Positions 41,062 to 49,515 of a DNA stretch of 50,944 nt are shown here, piece after piece. The position numbers and the translations under genes are program-made. The notes under the pieces were generated by a model. It saw only the letters and a program-made list of their open reading frames with translations, was not told where the DNA came from and made no database searches. How positions within the stretch are numbered: the first letter of the stretch is position 1; each line of letters starts with the position of its first letter. The stretch comes from JAPLDP01 sp964628285 (GTDB taxonomy: Bacteria; Bacteroidota; Bacteroidia; Bacteroidales; JAGONC01), in contig CAZVNP010000020.1 in NCBI GenBank assembly GCA_964628285.1, forward strand, positions 1 through 50,944. Reading direction: 5' to 3'.

Positions 41062-41553
41062 TCATTGCCTCACATAAACCCTGTAAGTATACGCAAACGG
41101 GTTTTTTTCATCTTCAGGCACATACTGCTCCTCCACTATCTTCCACCCCCGGAAGTCGATCTCCGGAAAAAATGTATCCGCCTCAAACGACCGGTGGACA
41201 CGGGTCAGGTAAAATCTATCGGCATATTTCAGGAACTGCCTGTACACCGACCCGCCGCCGATGATAAAATTTTCCTTGTCATCGTCGCATTTTTCAATGG
41301 CATCCTCGATGGAATAGGCCGTGATACAGCCTTCGATCACCTCGCCCGGAATATCGGTGATCACAACATTGCGCCTGTTGGGCAGGGGCCTGACAGGCAG
41401 CGACTCATAGGTCTTCTTGCCCATGACGACAGTATGGCCCGTTGTCAGTGCTTTGAACCGTTTGAGGTCGTCGGAGATATGCCACAGAAGCCGGTTATCT
41501 TTTCCTATGGCATTGTTTTCAGCTATGGCGACGATGATGGAGATGTGCTTCAT
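41062..41553 (-). CDS. folA: Dihydrofolate reductase
   Basis: FolA reduces dihydrofolate with NADPH. The 163-residue protein shows ISIIVAIAENNAIGKDNRLLWHISDDLKRFK (residues 3-34) with the substrate-binding Asp of WHISDD, the NADPH loop VVMGKKTYESLP (41-53) and GGGSVYRQFL (97-107). It is 20 bases downstream of thyA, whose reaction makes dihydrofolate, so the pair works as a cycle. Confidence 0.97.
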   Translation of the reverse strand: MKHISIIVAIAENNAIGKDNRLLWHISDDLKRFKALTTGHTVVMGKKTYESLPVRPLPNRRNVVITDIPGEVIEGCITAYSIEDAIEKCDDDKENFIIGGGSVYRQFLKYADRFYLTRVHRSFEADTFFPEIDFRGWKIVEEQYVPEDEKNPFAYTYRVYVRQ

Positions 41554-41573
41554 GATGTGTCAATTAATGCCTG

Positions 41574-42368
41574 TTAAACCGAGATTTCACCTTTTATATG
41601 AGGATGGGCCATGTAATCGACGAGTTCGAAATCCTCACACCTGAATTGAAAGATATCCCTTATGGCGGGATTGATCTTCATGGTGGGCAGCTTGTAGGGC
41701 TCACGTGTCAGTTGCAGTTTAACCTGGTCGATGTGGTTGAGGTAGATGTGTGCGTCGCCCAGGGTGTGGATGAATTCATGATGTTTCAGCCCCGTGACCT
41801 GTGCCATCATCATGGTGAGCAGGGCATAGGAGGCAATGTTAAAGGGCACGCCGAGGAAGATGTCGCAACTGCGCTGGTAAAGCTGGCACGACAGCTTACC
41901 GTCATTCACATAGAACTGGAACAGGAGGTGGCATGGCGGCAGCGACATGTTCTCCAGGTCGGCCACATTCCAGGCGCTGACGATATGACGCCGTGAGGCG
42001 GGGTTGGTCTTGATGCTCTCGATGACGTGTGTGATCTGGTCGATATGACCGCCGTCATATGAGGGCCACGATCGCCACTGGTAGCCGTAGATATGACCCA
42101 GCTCGCCCCGCCCGTCGGCCCACTCGTCCCAGATGGTGACATGGTTGTCATGCAGGTATTGAAGGTTTGTATCGCCTCTCAGGAACCACAGCAGCTCATG
42201 GATGATGGAGCGGAGATGCAGCTTTTTAGTGGTCAGCACGGGGAATCCCTCTTCCAGGTTGAAGCGCATCTGGTAGCCGAACACGCTGATTGTCCCGGTG
42301 CCCGTGCGGTCCACTTTGCGGGTTCCGTTATCCAGCACATGCTGAAGGAGATCGAGGTATTGTTTCAT
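41574..42368 (-). CDS. thyA: Thymidylate synthase
   Basis: ThyA methylates dUMP with methylene-tetrahydrofolate. The 264-residue protein has the N-terminal RTGTGTISVFGYQMRF, the ELLWFLRGDTN motif, the catalytic Cys in LPPCHLLFQFYV (near 146), and the QRSCDIFLGVPFNIASYALL motif. It is between the nucleoside transporter gene (22 bases) and folA (20 bases) on the same strand. Confidence 0.97.
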   Translation of the reverse strand: MKQYLDLLQHVLDNGTRKVDRTGTGTISVFGYQMRFNLEEGFPVLTTKKLHLRSIIHELLWFLRGDTNLQYLHDNHVTIWDEWADGRGELGHIYGYQWRSWPSYDGGHIDQITHVIESIKTNPASRRHIVSAWNVADLENMSLPPCHLLFQFYVNDGKLSCQLYQRSCDIFLGVPFNIASYALLTMMMAQVTGLKHHEFIHTLGDAHIYLNHIDQVKLQLTREPYKLPTMKINPAIRDIFQFRCEDFELVDYMAHPHIKGEISV

Positions 42369-42390
42369 ATTCTGCTACATCTATTGTTTA

Positions 42391-44082
42391 TCACCCGATG
42401 ATGATACCGACGATGGTGGCCGACAGCAGTGAGGCGAGACCTCCGCCGAGGAGTGCCCTGAAGCCCAGTTTAGCTAATGTTGACCTTTGGTTGGGTGCCA
42501 GGGCGCCGATACCGCCCAGCTCGATGCCTATGGATCCCAGGTTGGCGAAGCCGCAAAGCATGTAGGTGGCCATGATATAGGACTTGGCATGGGCAAAAGC
42601 ACCGGCGGTGAGGTACTGTTTCAGGCTGATATAACCTATCATCTCGTTGAGAATGGTTTTCTCGCCCAGCAGCTGCCCCACAAGCGCCATGTCGTGCTTA
42701 GGCACACCCAGGGCCCACGCCAGCGGCGACAATATATAGCCGAGGATGAACTGCAGGCTGAGCTGCGAATACTGGCCATGAGTTAATTTTACGATGTGGG
42801 CGTTCAGCGGGGTCCAGTCGCCCACCTTCTGCAGGATAAAGTTAAGCATGGCTATGAAGGCGATGAAGACAATGAGCATGGCCGCCACATTAACGGCCAG
42901 CCGCAGGCCCTGGAGGGTGCCATTGGAGATGGCGTCGAGGAAGTTCGTCCCTATCTTCTCTTTTGATATTTTGACATCCTTGACAACGGGTTCTGTCTGT
43001 GGCAGTAATATCTTGGCCGTGACCACAGCCCCCGGCGCCGCCATCACCGAAGCGGTGATCAGGTGGCGGGCAAAGAGAAGCTGTTCGGCAGGATCGTTGC
43101 CACCCAGTAAGCCGATATAAATGGCCATGACACCTCCCGCGATGGTGGCCATGCCACCCGTCATCACCAGCATCATCTCCGAGCGGTTCATGCCCGGCAG
43201 ATACTCTTTGACGAGCAAGGGCGCCTCCGTCATGCCAATAAAAATATTCATGGTCACCGACAGGCTCTCGGCACCTGATATCTTCAACAATCGTGTGAGC
43301 AGCCACGCCATGGCCCACACCACCTTCTGTATGATACCGTAATAGAACAGGAGACTGGTGATAGCCGAAAAGAAAATGATGGTTGGCAGTATCTGAAAGG
43401 CAAAATTGAGCAGTCCCACCTCCACCCTGTTTGTGGCAAAGGACTTGAAAAGGAATTCACCGCCTACCTTCGAAAAGTCAAGTATTTTGATGAATCCCTT
43501 TCCCAGGAAGGCGAAGAAATACTGCATCGCCGGCACTTTGAGCACGGCGACGGCGATAACGACCTGAATGATGAGGCCGACGATGACGACGCGCCATGAG
43601 ATGGCTTTGCGGTTGCTGCTGAAGAGATAGGCGATCAACAGCACGACGACGAGGCCCAGCAGGCCCCGCAGCAGCGAGGTGAAGCTGAAACCGGCGTCGG
43701 TGAGCGGTGTCTCCTGCTTTAAGCGGGCGATACTGTATGCTCCCGTCGTGTCGGGGGCGGCGGCATGGGATGCCGGGGGTTGTATGGCCGCGCTGCCGGG
43801 CAGGAATGCCTCAACTGTCCGGACCCCCGCGCGGAGATGCCTGACAACGCCGGTGTCGGCCATGAAGATCATCTCGGGCCGGCTGCTGATAACATGCGGC
43901 AGAAGCGTATCATATGAACCTGATGCCGTAAGACGTGGCGGCGGCACCGGCACAGGCGCCGGAAGGGCCTGCACATGCCGGCAACAGAAGATCATCATGA
44001 GCATCAAAATAACCGGTACCTTTAAAAAAAATACCGGCTGACCATGTTCACTGCGATGTATTTGTGGGCAGGAGGGCATCAT
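42391..44082 (-). CDS. CNT-family nucleoside transporter with long N-terminal extension
   Basis: A concentrative nucleoside transporter (NupC family), 563 residues. Residues 1-40 include a signal-like hydrophobic stretch, followed by about 90 residues outside the CNT fold (with the sequence PAPVPVPPP), and then the membrane part from about 128 on with ten or so hydrophobic helices. CNT signatures are seen: GMTEAPLLVKEYLPGMNRSEMMLVMTGGMATIAGGVMAIY and GGIGALAPNQRSTLAKLGFRALLGG. It probably imports nucleosides with Na+ or H+. Its start overlaps the preceding DUF151/UVR gene by four bases, placing salvage and thymidylate synthesis in one operon. Confidence 0.92.
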   Translation of the reverse strand: MMPSCPQIHRSEHGQPVFFLKVPVILMLMMIFCCRHVQALPAPVPVPPPRLTASGSYDTLLPHVISSRPEMIFMADTGVVRHLRAGVRTVEAFLPGSAAIQPPASHAAAPDTTGAYSIARLKQETPLTDAGFSFTSLLRGLLGLVVVLLIAYLFSSNRKAISWRVVIVGLIIQVVIAVAVLKVPAMQYFFAFLGKGFIKILDFSKVGGEFLFKSFATNRVEVGLLNFAFQILPTIIFFSAITSLLFYYGIIQKVVWAMAWLLTRLLKISGAESLSVTMNIFIGMTEAPLLVKEYLPGMNRSEMMLVMTGGMATIAGGVMAIYIGLLGGNDPAEQLLFARHLITASVMAAPGAVVTAKILLPQTEPVVKDVKISKEKIGTNFLDAISNGTLQGLRLAVNVAAMLIVFIAFIAMLNFILQKVGDWTPLNAHIVKLTHGQYSQLSLQFILGYILSPLAWALGVPKHDMALVGQLLGEKTILNEMIGYISLKQYLTAGAFAHAKSYIMATYMLCGFANLGSIGIELGGIGALAPNQRSTLAKLGFRALLGGGLASLLSATIVGIIIG

Positions 44083-44663
44083 TTCGGCTTTTTTCTCCTG
44101 TTCATCTCGTCGCGGATCTTCGACGCTTTCTCATATTCCTCCTTGGCAACGGCCTGATCGAGCAGTTCCTGCAACTCGTCGACGCTCATGCCTGAGAACT
44201 GTTCTTCTTTGACCTTCTCGTCCGTTTCTTCCTCCGTCTCTTTCTCTTTATCCTCATCCATGATGATGCCGGCGGCTGCCATGATATTCTCATAAGTGAA
44301 GATAGGGCAACGGAACCTAAGGGCGATGGCGACGGCATCGGAGGTGCGTGAGTCGATCTCGACCTCCTCGCCGTCATGTTCACAGACCAGCCTGGCATAA
44401 AACACCCCCTCGAAGAACTTATTGATGACGACCTCCTTGATGGTGATGTCGAACTCCTTGGCAAAGCTCTTAAAGAGATCGTGGGTGAGCGGCCGCGACG
44501 GTTTCATCTTTTCCAGCTCGATGGCGATGGACTGGGCCTCGAAGCCGCCGATGATAATAGGCAGGCGGCGCTTGCCGTCCACTTCGCCCATGATCAGGGC
44601 ATAAGCGCCCGACTGTGACTGGCTTGTCGATAAACCCACTATTTTCAGCCTGATTTTGTCCAT
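44079..44663 (-). CDS. Bifunctional nuclease-type (DUF151) protein with UVR motif
   Basis: Residues 1-135 form the DUF151 'bifunctional nuclease' domain, with LPIIIGGFEAQSIAIELE near 34-51 and DSRTSDAVAIALRFRCPIF near 103-121. A glutamate-lysine linker leads to a UVR-type motif LQELLDQAVAKEEYEKASKIRDEM (about 165-188), which in UvrB/UvrC mediates protein contacts. The 194-residue protein is first in the transporter-thyA-folA operon. Its biological role is not settled in bacteria. Confidence 0.88.
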   Translation of the reverse strand: MDKIRLKIVGLSTSQSQSGAYALIMGEVDGKRRLPIIIGGFEAQSIAIELEKMKPSRPLTHDLFKSFAKEFDITIKEVVINKFFEGVFYARLVCEHDGEEVEIDSRTSDAVAIALRFRCPIFTYENIMAAAGIIMDEDKEKETEEETDEKVKEEQFSGMSVDELQELLDQAVAKEEYEKASKIRDEMNRRKKPK

Positions 44664-44766
44664 CCGATATGGTTACTGATGGATTAGTATCCCAATTGAA
44701 TGGATAAAAGTATACTTTTTTGCAAAGAAAAGGCTAAATAAATTGCAATTTTTTAAGAGGACAGCA

Positions 44767-44949
44767 TTAGTAAACGTCGGGGGAATTTGGCTCAATTTGC
44801 CGAAGCGCCTGCCTCGCATTGGCTTTTACTGAAATATCGCTGTCATTTGCCAAAGTAAGCATGATTTCTTTGGTACGGATATCCTTTAAACGGCTAAGGA
44901 TAATGGTGACCCCGTTGCGGTTATCCCCTGGATTCTCCCATTTGAATAA
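44767..44949 (-). pseudogene. HEAT-repeat gene remnant in frame after a stop codon
   Basis: On the minus strand the 60 codons that follow the TAG of the next gene read through in the same frame as LFKWENPGDNRNGVTIILSR... and end in ANDSDISVKANARQALRQIEP-NSPDVY before a TAA at 44767-44769. The last part is a normal HEAT repeat. No ATG suitable for a start is present at its beginning, so it is the end of a lost HEAT-repeat gene or a stop-codon-disrupted tail of the gene upstream. Confidence 0.6.
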
Positions 44950-46548
44950 CTACTTTGATTCCTGCACAGCCATAAAATATCCGCTTCCTCCGGTCCAGGA
45001 TGCTGAAAAATAGACGGTGTGGCTGTCGTATGCCTGCATACCGGTTATTTTAACCTCCTCAAGGTTAATGGTAAGCGCATTACCGTACTGGTCGGTTACC
45101 GGCAATGCGGATTTGTCGGTGATCACCGTGGTAAGGATCCCGTCGGATAAAAGGAAGATACCGCTGCCGGCATTGCTGTCCTTAAGGGTGCTCAGGAACA
45201 CGATATCCTTGTGGTTGACCATATTGAAATCGGTGAATGTTTTGAGGCTCCCGCCCACGTCGGGGGGAGCGGCATCCTTTTGGGCGACCAGCTTGGTGAT
45301 CTCCCCATCAATGCAAGAAAAGATGCCTTCTTTTATACCGGTTTCAGAGTGGAAGATGTCAATCCAGGCAACCATCTCCTTTTTATCGGGGAATACGAAA
45401 AAAGGATGGTTAAGCAAAATGCTTCCGTTATCCATCTCCCTGGTCACTCCAAAATTGTAAATTGTGCCGCCGCTTGTTCCCGGTAGCTGAGCCCCGGCTC
45501 GCCATCCCGGGAAACGCATCGATTCTTTATCTGTGACTGCAATAAAATCCTGATTACTGAGACATATATATGCGGTAGGGACACGGAAATCTGCCACCCA
45601 TGCACTGATATTTAGGAATGGTCTATAGGGAATCTCCTCTTTACCTGTCAATTTTTGTCCTTTTCGAAGAATAGGCTTAATCTGCCCGCGGTCTGAATAA
45701 TACAGTGCATATCCGTTATCACCCGGGCATGTGGCCCTGAAGTAGCAGGCTGTCAGTTCATCGTTCCAGAGCACTTGCTGGTCATACTTGGATTCTCCTA
45801 TGAACCGTATCTTCTCCCCGGTTCCATTGACCAGGTCTCCTTTCGCGGCTAATTTCACGACCTTTTCCCCGTCATACACGAACAGGGCTATTTTGTTGTT
45901 TTTCTCAACCCATAGATCCATCTTATGCCAGAAAATACCGATAGACGGACGGCCCTGCGGCTCCCCATAGGCCAGTCCCCAGATGCCATCGAACGGATCG
46001 GAAAAGGTGAATTCCACTTCTCCAATCATTAGCTTATCCGGGAAATCAAAGAGCTTTTCCACCTTTCCCGGGGATGCCCTGTAAAAATTAATCCGCCTGT
46101 CTTTAATATAATAGAAAACGACCCGGACATCTCCCACTTCCGATATCTGCAAGGCGATGATCCCGAATTTGAACATTGCCTCCAAACCAGGCGACCAACT
46201 CTGTCCCTCTTTCCAGAAATCAGCGATGTATTCGCCCGTACCCGGGATTGTGTCAAAAGAGGTCAGCAAGGGCAGCACCGTGTCAGGGGTGACGTAGAAG
46301 ACACCTTTCTCACATTGAAAGACTAATCCGTCAGGACCCACGGCGGTTGCCTCATACCGCCCTCCTATCCTGCAATTCTTTGCAGGCAAAAGCACATCGC
46401 CCGACTGAAACAGGGGATAGATTGTATAACCATCACCGGTCCCCGGTGAACCGGCCTGAACCTGGCCATTTAATCCGGTTGCCTGCAACAGAAAAAAAGA
46501 GGTCAATCCTGTGGCCAGAAAGATTGTTGTAAGTAGATTGATCTTCAT
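44950..46548 (-). CDS. Exported protein with choice-of-anchor/beta-propeller-like repeats
   Basis: The 532-residue protein has a signal peptide (MKINLLTTIFLATGLTSFFLLQATG) and repeated motifs of the type DGEKVVKLAAKGDLVNGTGEKIRF and GIFLLSDGILTTVITDKSALPVT, which are about 60-110 residues apart and typical of proteins with 'choice-of-anchor' repeats (DUF7453-like). No catalytic motif is visible. An in-frame TAG at 44950 ends it, followed by the HEAT remnant. Probably cell-surface or periplasmic. Confidence 0.65.
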   Translation of the reverse strand: MKINLLTTIFLATGLTSFFLLQATGLNGQVQAGSPGTGDGYTIYPLFQSGDVLLPAKNCRIGGRYEATAVGPDGLVFQCEKGVFYVTPDTVLPLLTSFDTIPGTGEYIADFWKEGQSWSPGLEAMFKFGIIALQISEVGDVRVVFYYIKDRRINFYRASPGKVEKLFDFPDKLMIGEVEFTFSDPFDGIWGLAYGEPQGRPSIGIFWHKMDLWVEKNNKIALFVYDGEKVVKLAAKGDLVNGTGEKIRFIGESKYDQQVLWNDELTACYFRATCPGDNGYALYYSDRGQIKPILRKGQKLTGKEEIPYRPFLNISAWVADFRVPTAYICLSNQDFIAVTDKESMRFPGWRAGAQLPGTSGGTIYNFGVTREMDNGSILLNHPFFVFPDKKEMVAWIDIFHSETGIKEGIFSCIDGEITKLVAQKDAAPPDVGGSLKTFTDFNMVNHKDIVFLSTLKDSNAGSGIFLLSDGILTTVITDKSALPVTDQYGNALTINLEEVKITGMQAYDSHTVYFSASWTGGSGYFMAVQESK

Positions 46549-46870
46549 GGCCTTCTCCTTTCATCTAAAAGATAGCACATAGCAGATCGCTGAGCTCACA
46601 TTACCGGTCTCCAAACCTGAGATTTCCTCCCAAAGGTAATATATTATTTCCTGAAAAACAATAAGTTGATTATAACTTCCAGAGATGAATCCAGTTGATT
46701 CAAATTATTATTGGAATATAAAAAAGGAAAGCCCCTTTTCAGACCTCTTTACATTCCGGGATTTATTTCAACCGGGCGTTTTCCGGTTAACCGGGATAAG
46801 CTGTTCCGGGCGCCGCGTGTCAAATGAACGCCTGATGATTGGATTGAGTCCCTCCGCCGTGGCGGTTTAA
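46549..46870. other. Intergenic region with first copy of the TA-flanking direct repeat
   Basis: No credible gene is seen; the open frame 46685-46870 includes the repeat and has no protein-like match. The stretch ends at the toxin gene's stop codon. Confidence 0.6.
46767..46840. repeat. Direct repeat copy 1 flanking the toxin-antitoxin pair
   Basis: The about 74-base stretch starting AACCGGGCGTTTTCCGG and ending CTGATGATT recurs at 47577-47650 with about 86 per cent identity by eye, in the same orientation. It contains the palindrome CCGGTTAACCGG (46782-46793). Confidence 0.8.
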
Positions 46871-47182
46871 TTATTTCTTTTTTTTTATTAGAGATGACCT
46901 TTTTAATAAACGGGCAGAATGATGAATAGTAAGAATATCTATTCTGTGAACATCGACAATTCTATAAACAATCCGGTAACTACCTCTTATTAATTCTCTT
47001 AAATTTTCATTATTAAATTCAGGAACGATTCTGCCAGCTTTGGGGTGGGATTCCAATAATTCCGTTGATTCAAATAAATCTTGTATGACAACTTGTGCAT
47101 AACGACCGGAATCTTTGGCGATGTATTCACCAATGTTCTCAAGATCAAGGATTGCGAAACCGGTCCAAACTATTTTAACCAT
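46871..47182 (-). CDS. ParE/RelE-family toxin
   Basis: The 103-residue protein has the RelE/ParE fold pattern: VKIVWTGFAILDLENIGEYIAKDS (N-terminal strand and helices), LLESHPKAGRIVPEF, LRELIRGSYRIVYRIVD and ILTIHHSARLL. The last pattern, with basic residues near the C-terminus, is shared by RNA-cleaving RelE and gyrase-targeting ParE toxins; which one applies cannot be told. It overlaps the antitoxin gene by 13 bases and ends in a poly-lysine run. Confidence 0.88.
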   Translation of the reverse strand: MVKIVWTGFAILDLENIGEYIAKDSGRYAQVVIQDLFESTELLESHPKAGRIVPEFNNENLRELIRGSYRIVYRIVDVHRIDILTIHHSARLLKRSSLIKKKK

Positions 47183-47352
47183 TTGGAGAGCCTTTTTTTA
47201 GCTTCATCCTTAGTAAAAACTTTATCTGCCAATGATTCTTCTAATCCTTTTTGAACTTTATCAATAAATATTAACTTATCAATCAGTTCATCGAGGCTGA
47301 AATTATCAGGAAGGTTTGAAACCGTTTTAAGCACATCCTTTTTGGTTAACAT
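47170..47352 (-). CDS. Antitoxin of the ParE/RelE-type pair
   Basis: A 60-residue protein (MLTKKDVLKTVSNLPDNFSLDELIDKLIFIDKVQKGLEES...) immediately upstream of the toxin gene, with an acidic helical body and a basic C-terminus (EAKKRLSKWLK) that fits toxin binding. The pattern NLPDNFSLDELIDKLIFIDKV is shared with antitoxins of this kind in Bacteroidota. The ATG at 47352 is preferred to the start at 47358. Confidence 0.82.
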   Translation of the reverse strand: MLTKKDVLKTVSNLPDNFSLDELIDKLIFIDKVQKGLEESLADKVFTKDEAKKRLSKWLK

Positions 47353-47358
47353 AATCAT

Positions 47359-47666
47359 ATAAAGTATTTGTCCTGGTACAAAGATACTGGGATTTTTAAT
47401 CCAAAATCCGGTCAGCCAGAACTTTTCAAGCTATGTCAGGCAACGGTAAGCCGGCATCCACCGGAGCGGAGGGATAGCCGCTCAAATTTGACTAAAACGT
47501 GCACAACTTAAACCTTAGCTGACTCTAAACTGTAAATATCGTGAAATAGAAGTTCTCAAACAATTATCACGCGCGCCATTTAACCGGGCGTTTCCCGGTA
47601 AACCGGGATGAGCTGTTTCGGGCGCCGCGTGCCAAGTGAATACCTGATTATTATAGACAACAGCAC
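47359..47666. other. Intergenic region with second copy of the TA-flanking direct repeat
   Basis: No gene is seen. It holds a GC-rich stretch (47447-47488, ending GGAGCGGAGGGATAGCCGC) whose TCCCTCCGC complement is also found just after repeat copy 1, and then the second repeat copy. Confidence 0.6.
47577..47650. repeat. Direct repeat copy 2 flanking the toxin-antitoxin pair
   Basis: Second copy of the 74-base repeat, starting AACCGGGCGTTTCCCGG and ending CTGATTATT. Centre-to-centre distance to copy 1 is about 810 bases and the TA pair lies between them. Confidence 0.8.
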
Positions 47667-48728
47667 TTATTTATCTTTATCCCAGACTATTTCGATAATT
47701 TTGGGGAAGTATATTTCCTCGTTGCTGATGAGCCTCCCGAAATCAAAATTGTTAATATTATAAGTAATAATAATTCCATCCGACCTATATTCGGGATGTG
47801 CATTTGCCGTGTAAACAAATTCTTTATCCTCTTTCAAAAGTGGAGTGTAGAATATTACCGGTTCAGACCAGGGGCCATAAAGCCGGTCTGCAAGCCGGTA
47901 TCCAATTGAAGCCTTCCCAAAACCATAGGTCTGTATCTGAATAAACTTCTTTAGCTTTTGGTCATAATGTACGGAAAATTCAGTTTGACCTGTAAAAAGA
48001 GAAGATGATTCCGGCTCCTCTTCAATATTGCCGGTCCAGTTATTATTGACCCACCATTCCAAATGTGACAGGTCGCCTTCTATTAGTTTTCCTTTTTCGA
48101 ACCGAAGCAAATAGGTTTCATGTGTTGCCGGCTCCTTGACACCAAAAGCATAAACGAAGTCATCATCTTGCAGGACTGCTGAAGAGCCGACAATAACGCC
48201 GAAGGTTTTCGGGCCTTTGAAATAGTTTATGATCCATTTATCCGGGTTGTCGGAGGGATTATCAATAACGGCAACATACCATCCGACTGCTTCAAAGCCT
48301 ATTCCTGTATGTATAGAAGTTTCCTCAATAAGGAAAACCACAAGTTTATTCATTAATGATATTCCATGACCTGTCCAAAACCAATGTTTCCCGGGCACCT
48401 GAAAAAAATCGTCGGGTTTCTGCTTCGTCCCTTTAAAATAGTAAGTCAGTTCAGAGCTTAATGAGTTGGAATCCTGAACAGCGATGCTGTTTCTGATCAT
48501 CGTTTTCGAATGAGCTCTTTTTCCTGTCCCATCCTGATCGATGAAAGTATCGCTGAAAAGCCACAGGATCTTACCTGAACCAAAATCAATGGTGGCGGCA
48601 CCATCTGCACCTCTCCAATAATTATCTTTTTTGAAAATGGAATTGTCTATTTCCTTAACCATTATCTTCCCTTCCTGAGCCATCAGGAAGCCGGGCATCA
48701 AAAACAGTATGAACAGTATCTTTTTCAT
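47667..48728 (-). CDS. Exported DUF4185-type five-bladed propeller protein
   Basis: The 353-residue protein carries a signal peptide (MKKILFILFLMPGFLMAQ) and the DUF4185 pattern of glycoside-hydrolase-43/62-like five-bladed propellers: WRGADGAATIDFGSGKILWLFSDTFID near 38-64, MIRNSIAVQD, and RLADRLYGPWSEPVIFYTP near 270-288. It likely binds or cuts a glycan outside the cytoplasm, but the catalytic acids cannot be assigned. Base composition is AT-richer than the core genes to the left. Confidence 0.75.
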   Translation of the reverse strand: MKKILFILFLMPGFLMAQEGKIMVKEIDNSIFKKDNYWRGADGAATIDFGSGKILWLFSDTFIDQDGTGKRAHSKTMIRNSIAVQDSNSLSSELTYYFKGTKQKPDDFFQVPGKHWFWTGHGISLMNKLVVFLIEETSIHTGIGFEAVGWYVAVIDNPSDNPDKWIINYFKGPKTFGVIVGSSAVLQDDDFVYAFGVKEPATHETYLLRFEKGKLIEGDLSHLEWWVNNNWTGNIEEEPESSSLFTGQTEFSVHYDQKLKKFIQIQTYGFGKASIGYRLADRLYGPWSEPVIFYTPLLKEDKEFVYTANAHPEYRSDGIIITYNINNFDFGRLISNEEIYFPKIIEIVWDKDK

Positions 48729-48787
48729 GTCTATAGTATTGTCGCCGACGGTTGCGGGTATGGAATGCCTATGTATAACTGCGTAAG

Positions 48788-49513
48788 CTATGTGTATGCA
48801 GGATGCCGTAATTCCGGTATTTCGCTATAATACCTCCCATCTAATTTTCTTCCTGCTTTCTTCTTATTGAAGCCGCCCCACTGCTTAAAGAAAAATTTTA
48901 CGCCGGCTTCACGGCATTGGTCACGGATATCGAGTACCCAAGCCTTTTTCATGGGTCGTGCGCCATGACCGGATTCACCACCGACAATCACCCAATCAAT
49001 GTTGGACAGATTCATATCGGGCAACGGGCCAAGGAGCGGTTCGAGGGAAAGGAACCTGATAAAGGCTCCTGTGTTTCGCAAGCAATCAATGCGCTGGATG
49101 ACCTTTTGATTTTCCACTGACACGCCCATCCAGATGTTTGGCGACCATTCAAGCAATGGGCTGTATTTTGCCAGCATGTCAGCCCGCTTGGTGAGCACCT
49201 GAAAGGTGTGCATGGGGTTTTCACGCATCACACGGAACACTTCCCGGATGTATTCAAGCGGAACATCTTTATGGAAGAGGTCGCTCATGGAATTGACGAA
49301 CACAACCTTCGGCTTTTTCCAGGTGTAAGGGATGTTAAGCGTTCCGGGATGCAAGGTGAGCTTAAAACCGTTCTTGTACTTGGCTTGCCCCATTGCCTGC
49401 AAACGCTTTGACATGATCTCGGCATAGCAGAATTTGCAGCCATCAGTAATTTTGTTGCAACCCGTTGTGGGATTCCAGGTCATTTCCGTCCATTCTATGC
49501 TGCTTTGGGCCAT
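48788..49513 (-). CDS. Three-Cys-motif protein of phage Gp37/Gp68 family (DUF5131)
   Basis: The 241-residue protein has the hallmark IEWTEMTWNPTTGCNKITDGCKFCYAE with Cys19, Cys26 and Cys29 (C-x6-C-x2-C followed by Tyr), similar in look to a radical-SAM cluster-binding loop but with different spacing. Later motifs: VFVNSMSDLFHKDVPLEYI, VLTKRADML, WMGVSVENQ, RFLSLEPLLGPLP, WVIVGGESGHGARPM and FKQWGG. The family regularly occurs next to TcmP. The ATG at 49513 is two bases after the TcmP stop codon; the longer frame start at 49567 lies in tcmP. The function is not known. Confidence 0.9.
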   Translation of the reverse strand: MAQSSIEWTEMTWNPTTGCNKITDGCKFCYAEIMSKRLQAMGQAKYKNGFKLTLHPGTLNIPYTWKKPKVVFVNSMSDLFHKDVPLEYIREVFRVMRENPMHTFQVLTKRADMLAKYSPLLEWSPNIWMGVSVENQKVIQRIDCLRNTGAFIRFLSLEPLLGPLPDMNLSNIDWVIVGGESGHGARPMKKAWVLDIRDQCREAGVKFFFKQWGGFNKKKAGRKLDGRYYSEIPELRHPAYT

Positions 49514-49515
49514 GT

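Noticed and set aside
44706..44719. Perfect palindrome AAAAGTATACTTTT upstream of the DUF151 gene
   Set aside because: AT-rich palindromes of this size are common and no second copy near a related gene was found.
46782..46793. Palindrome CCGGTTAACCGG as an integron attC core
   Set aside because: The RYYYAAC and GTTRRRY core boxes and the spacing of an attC site are not present and no integrase is in view.
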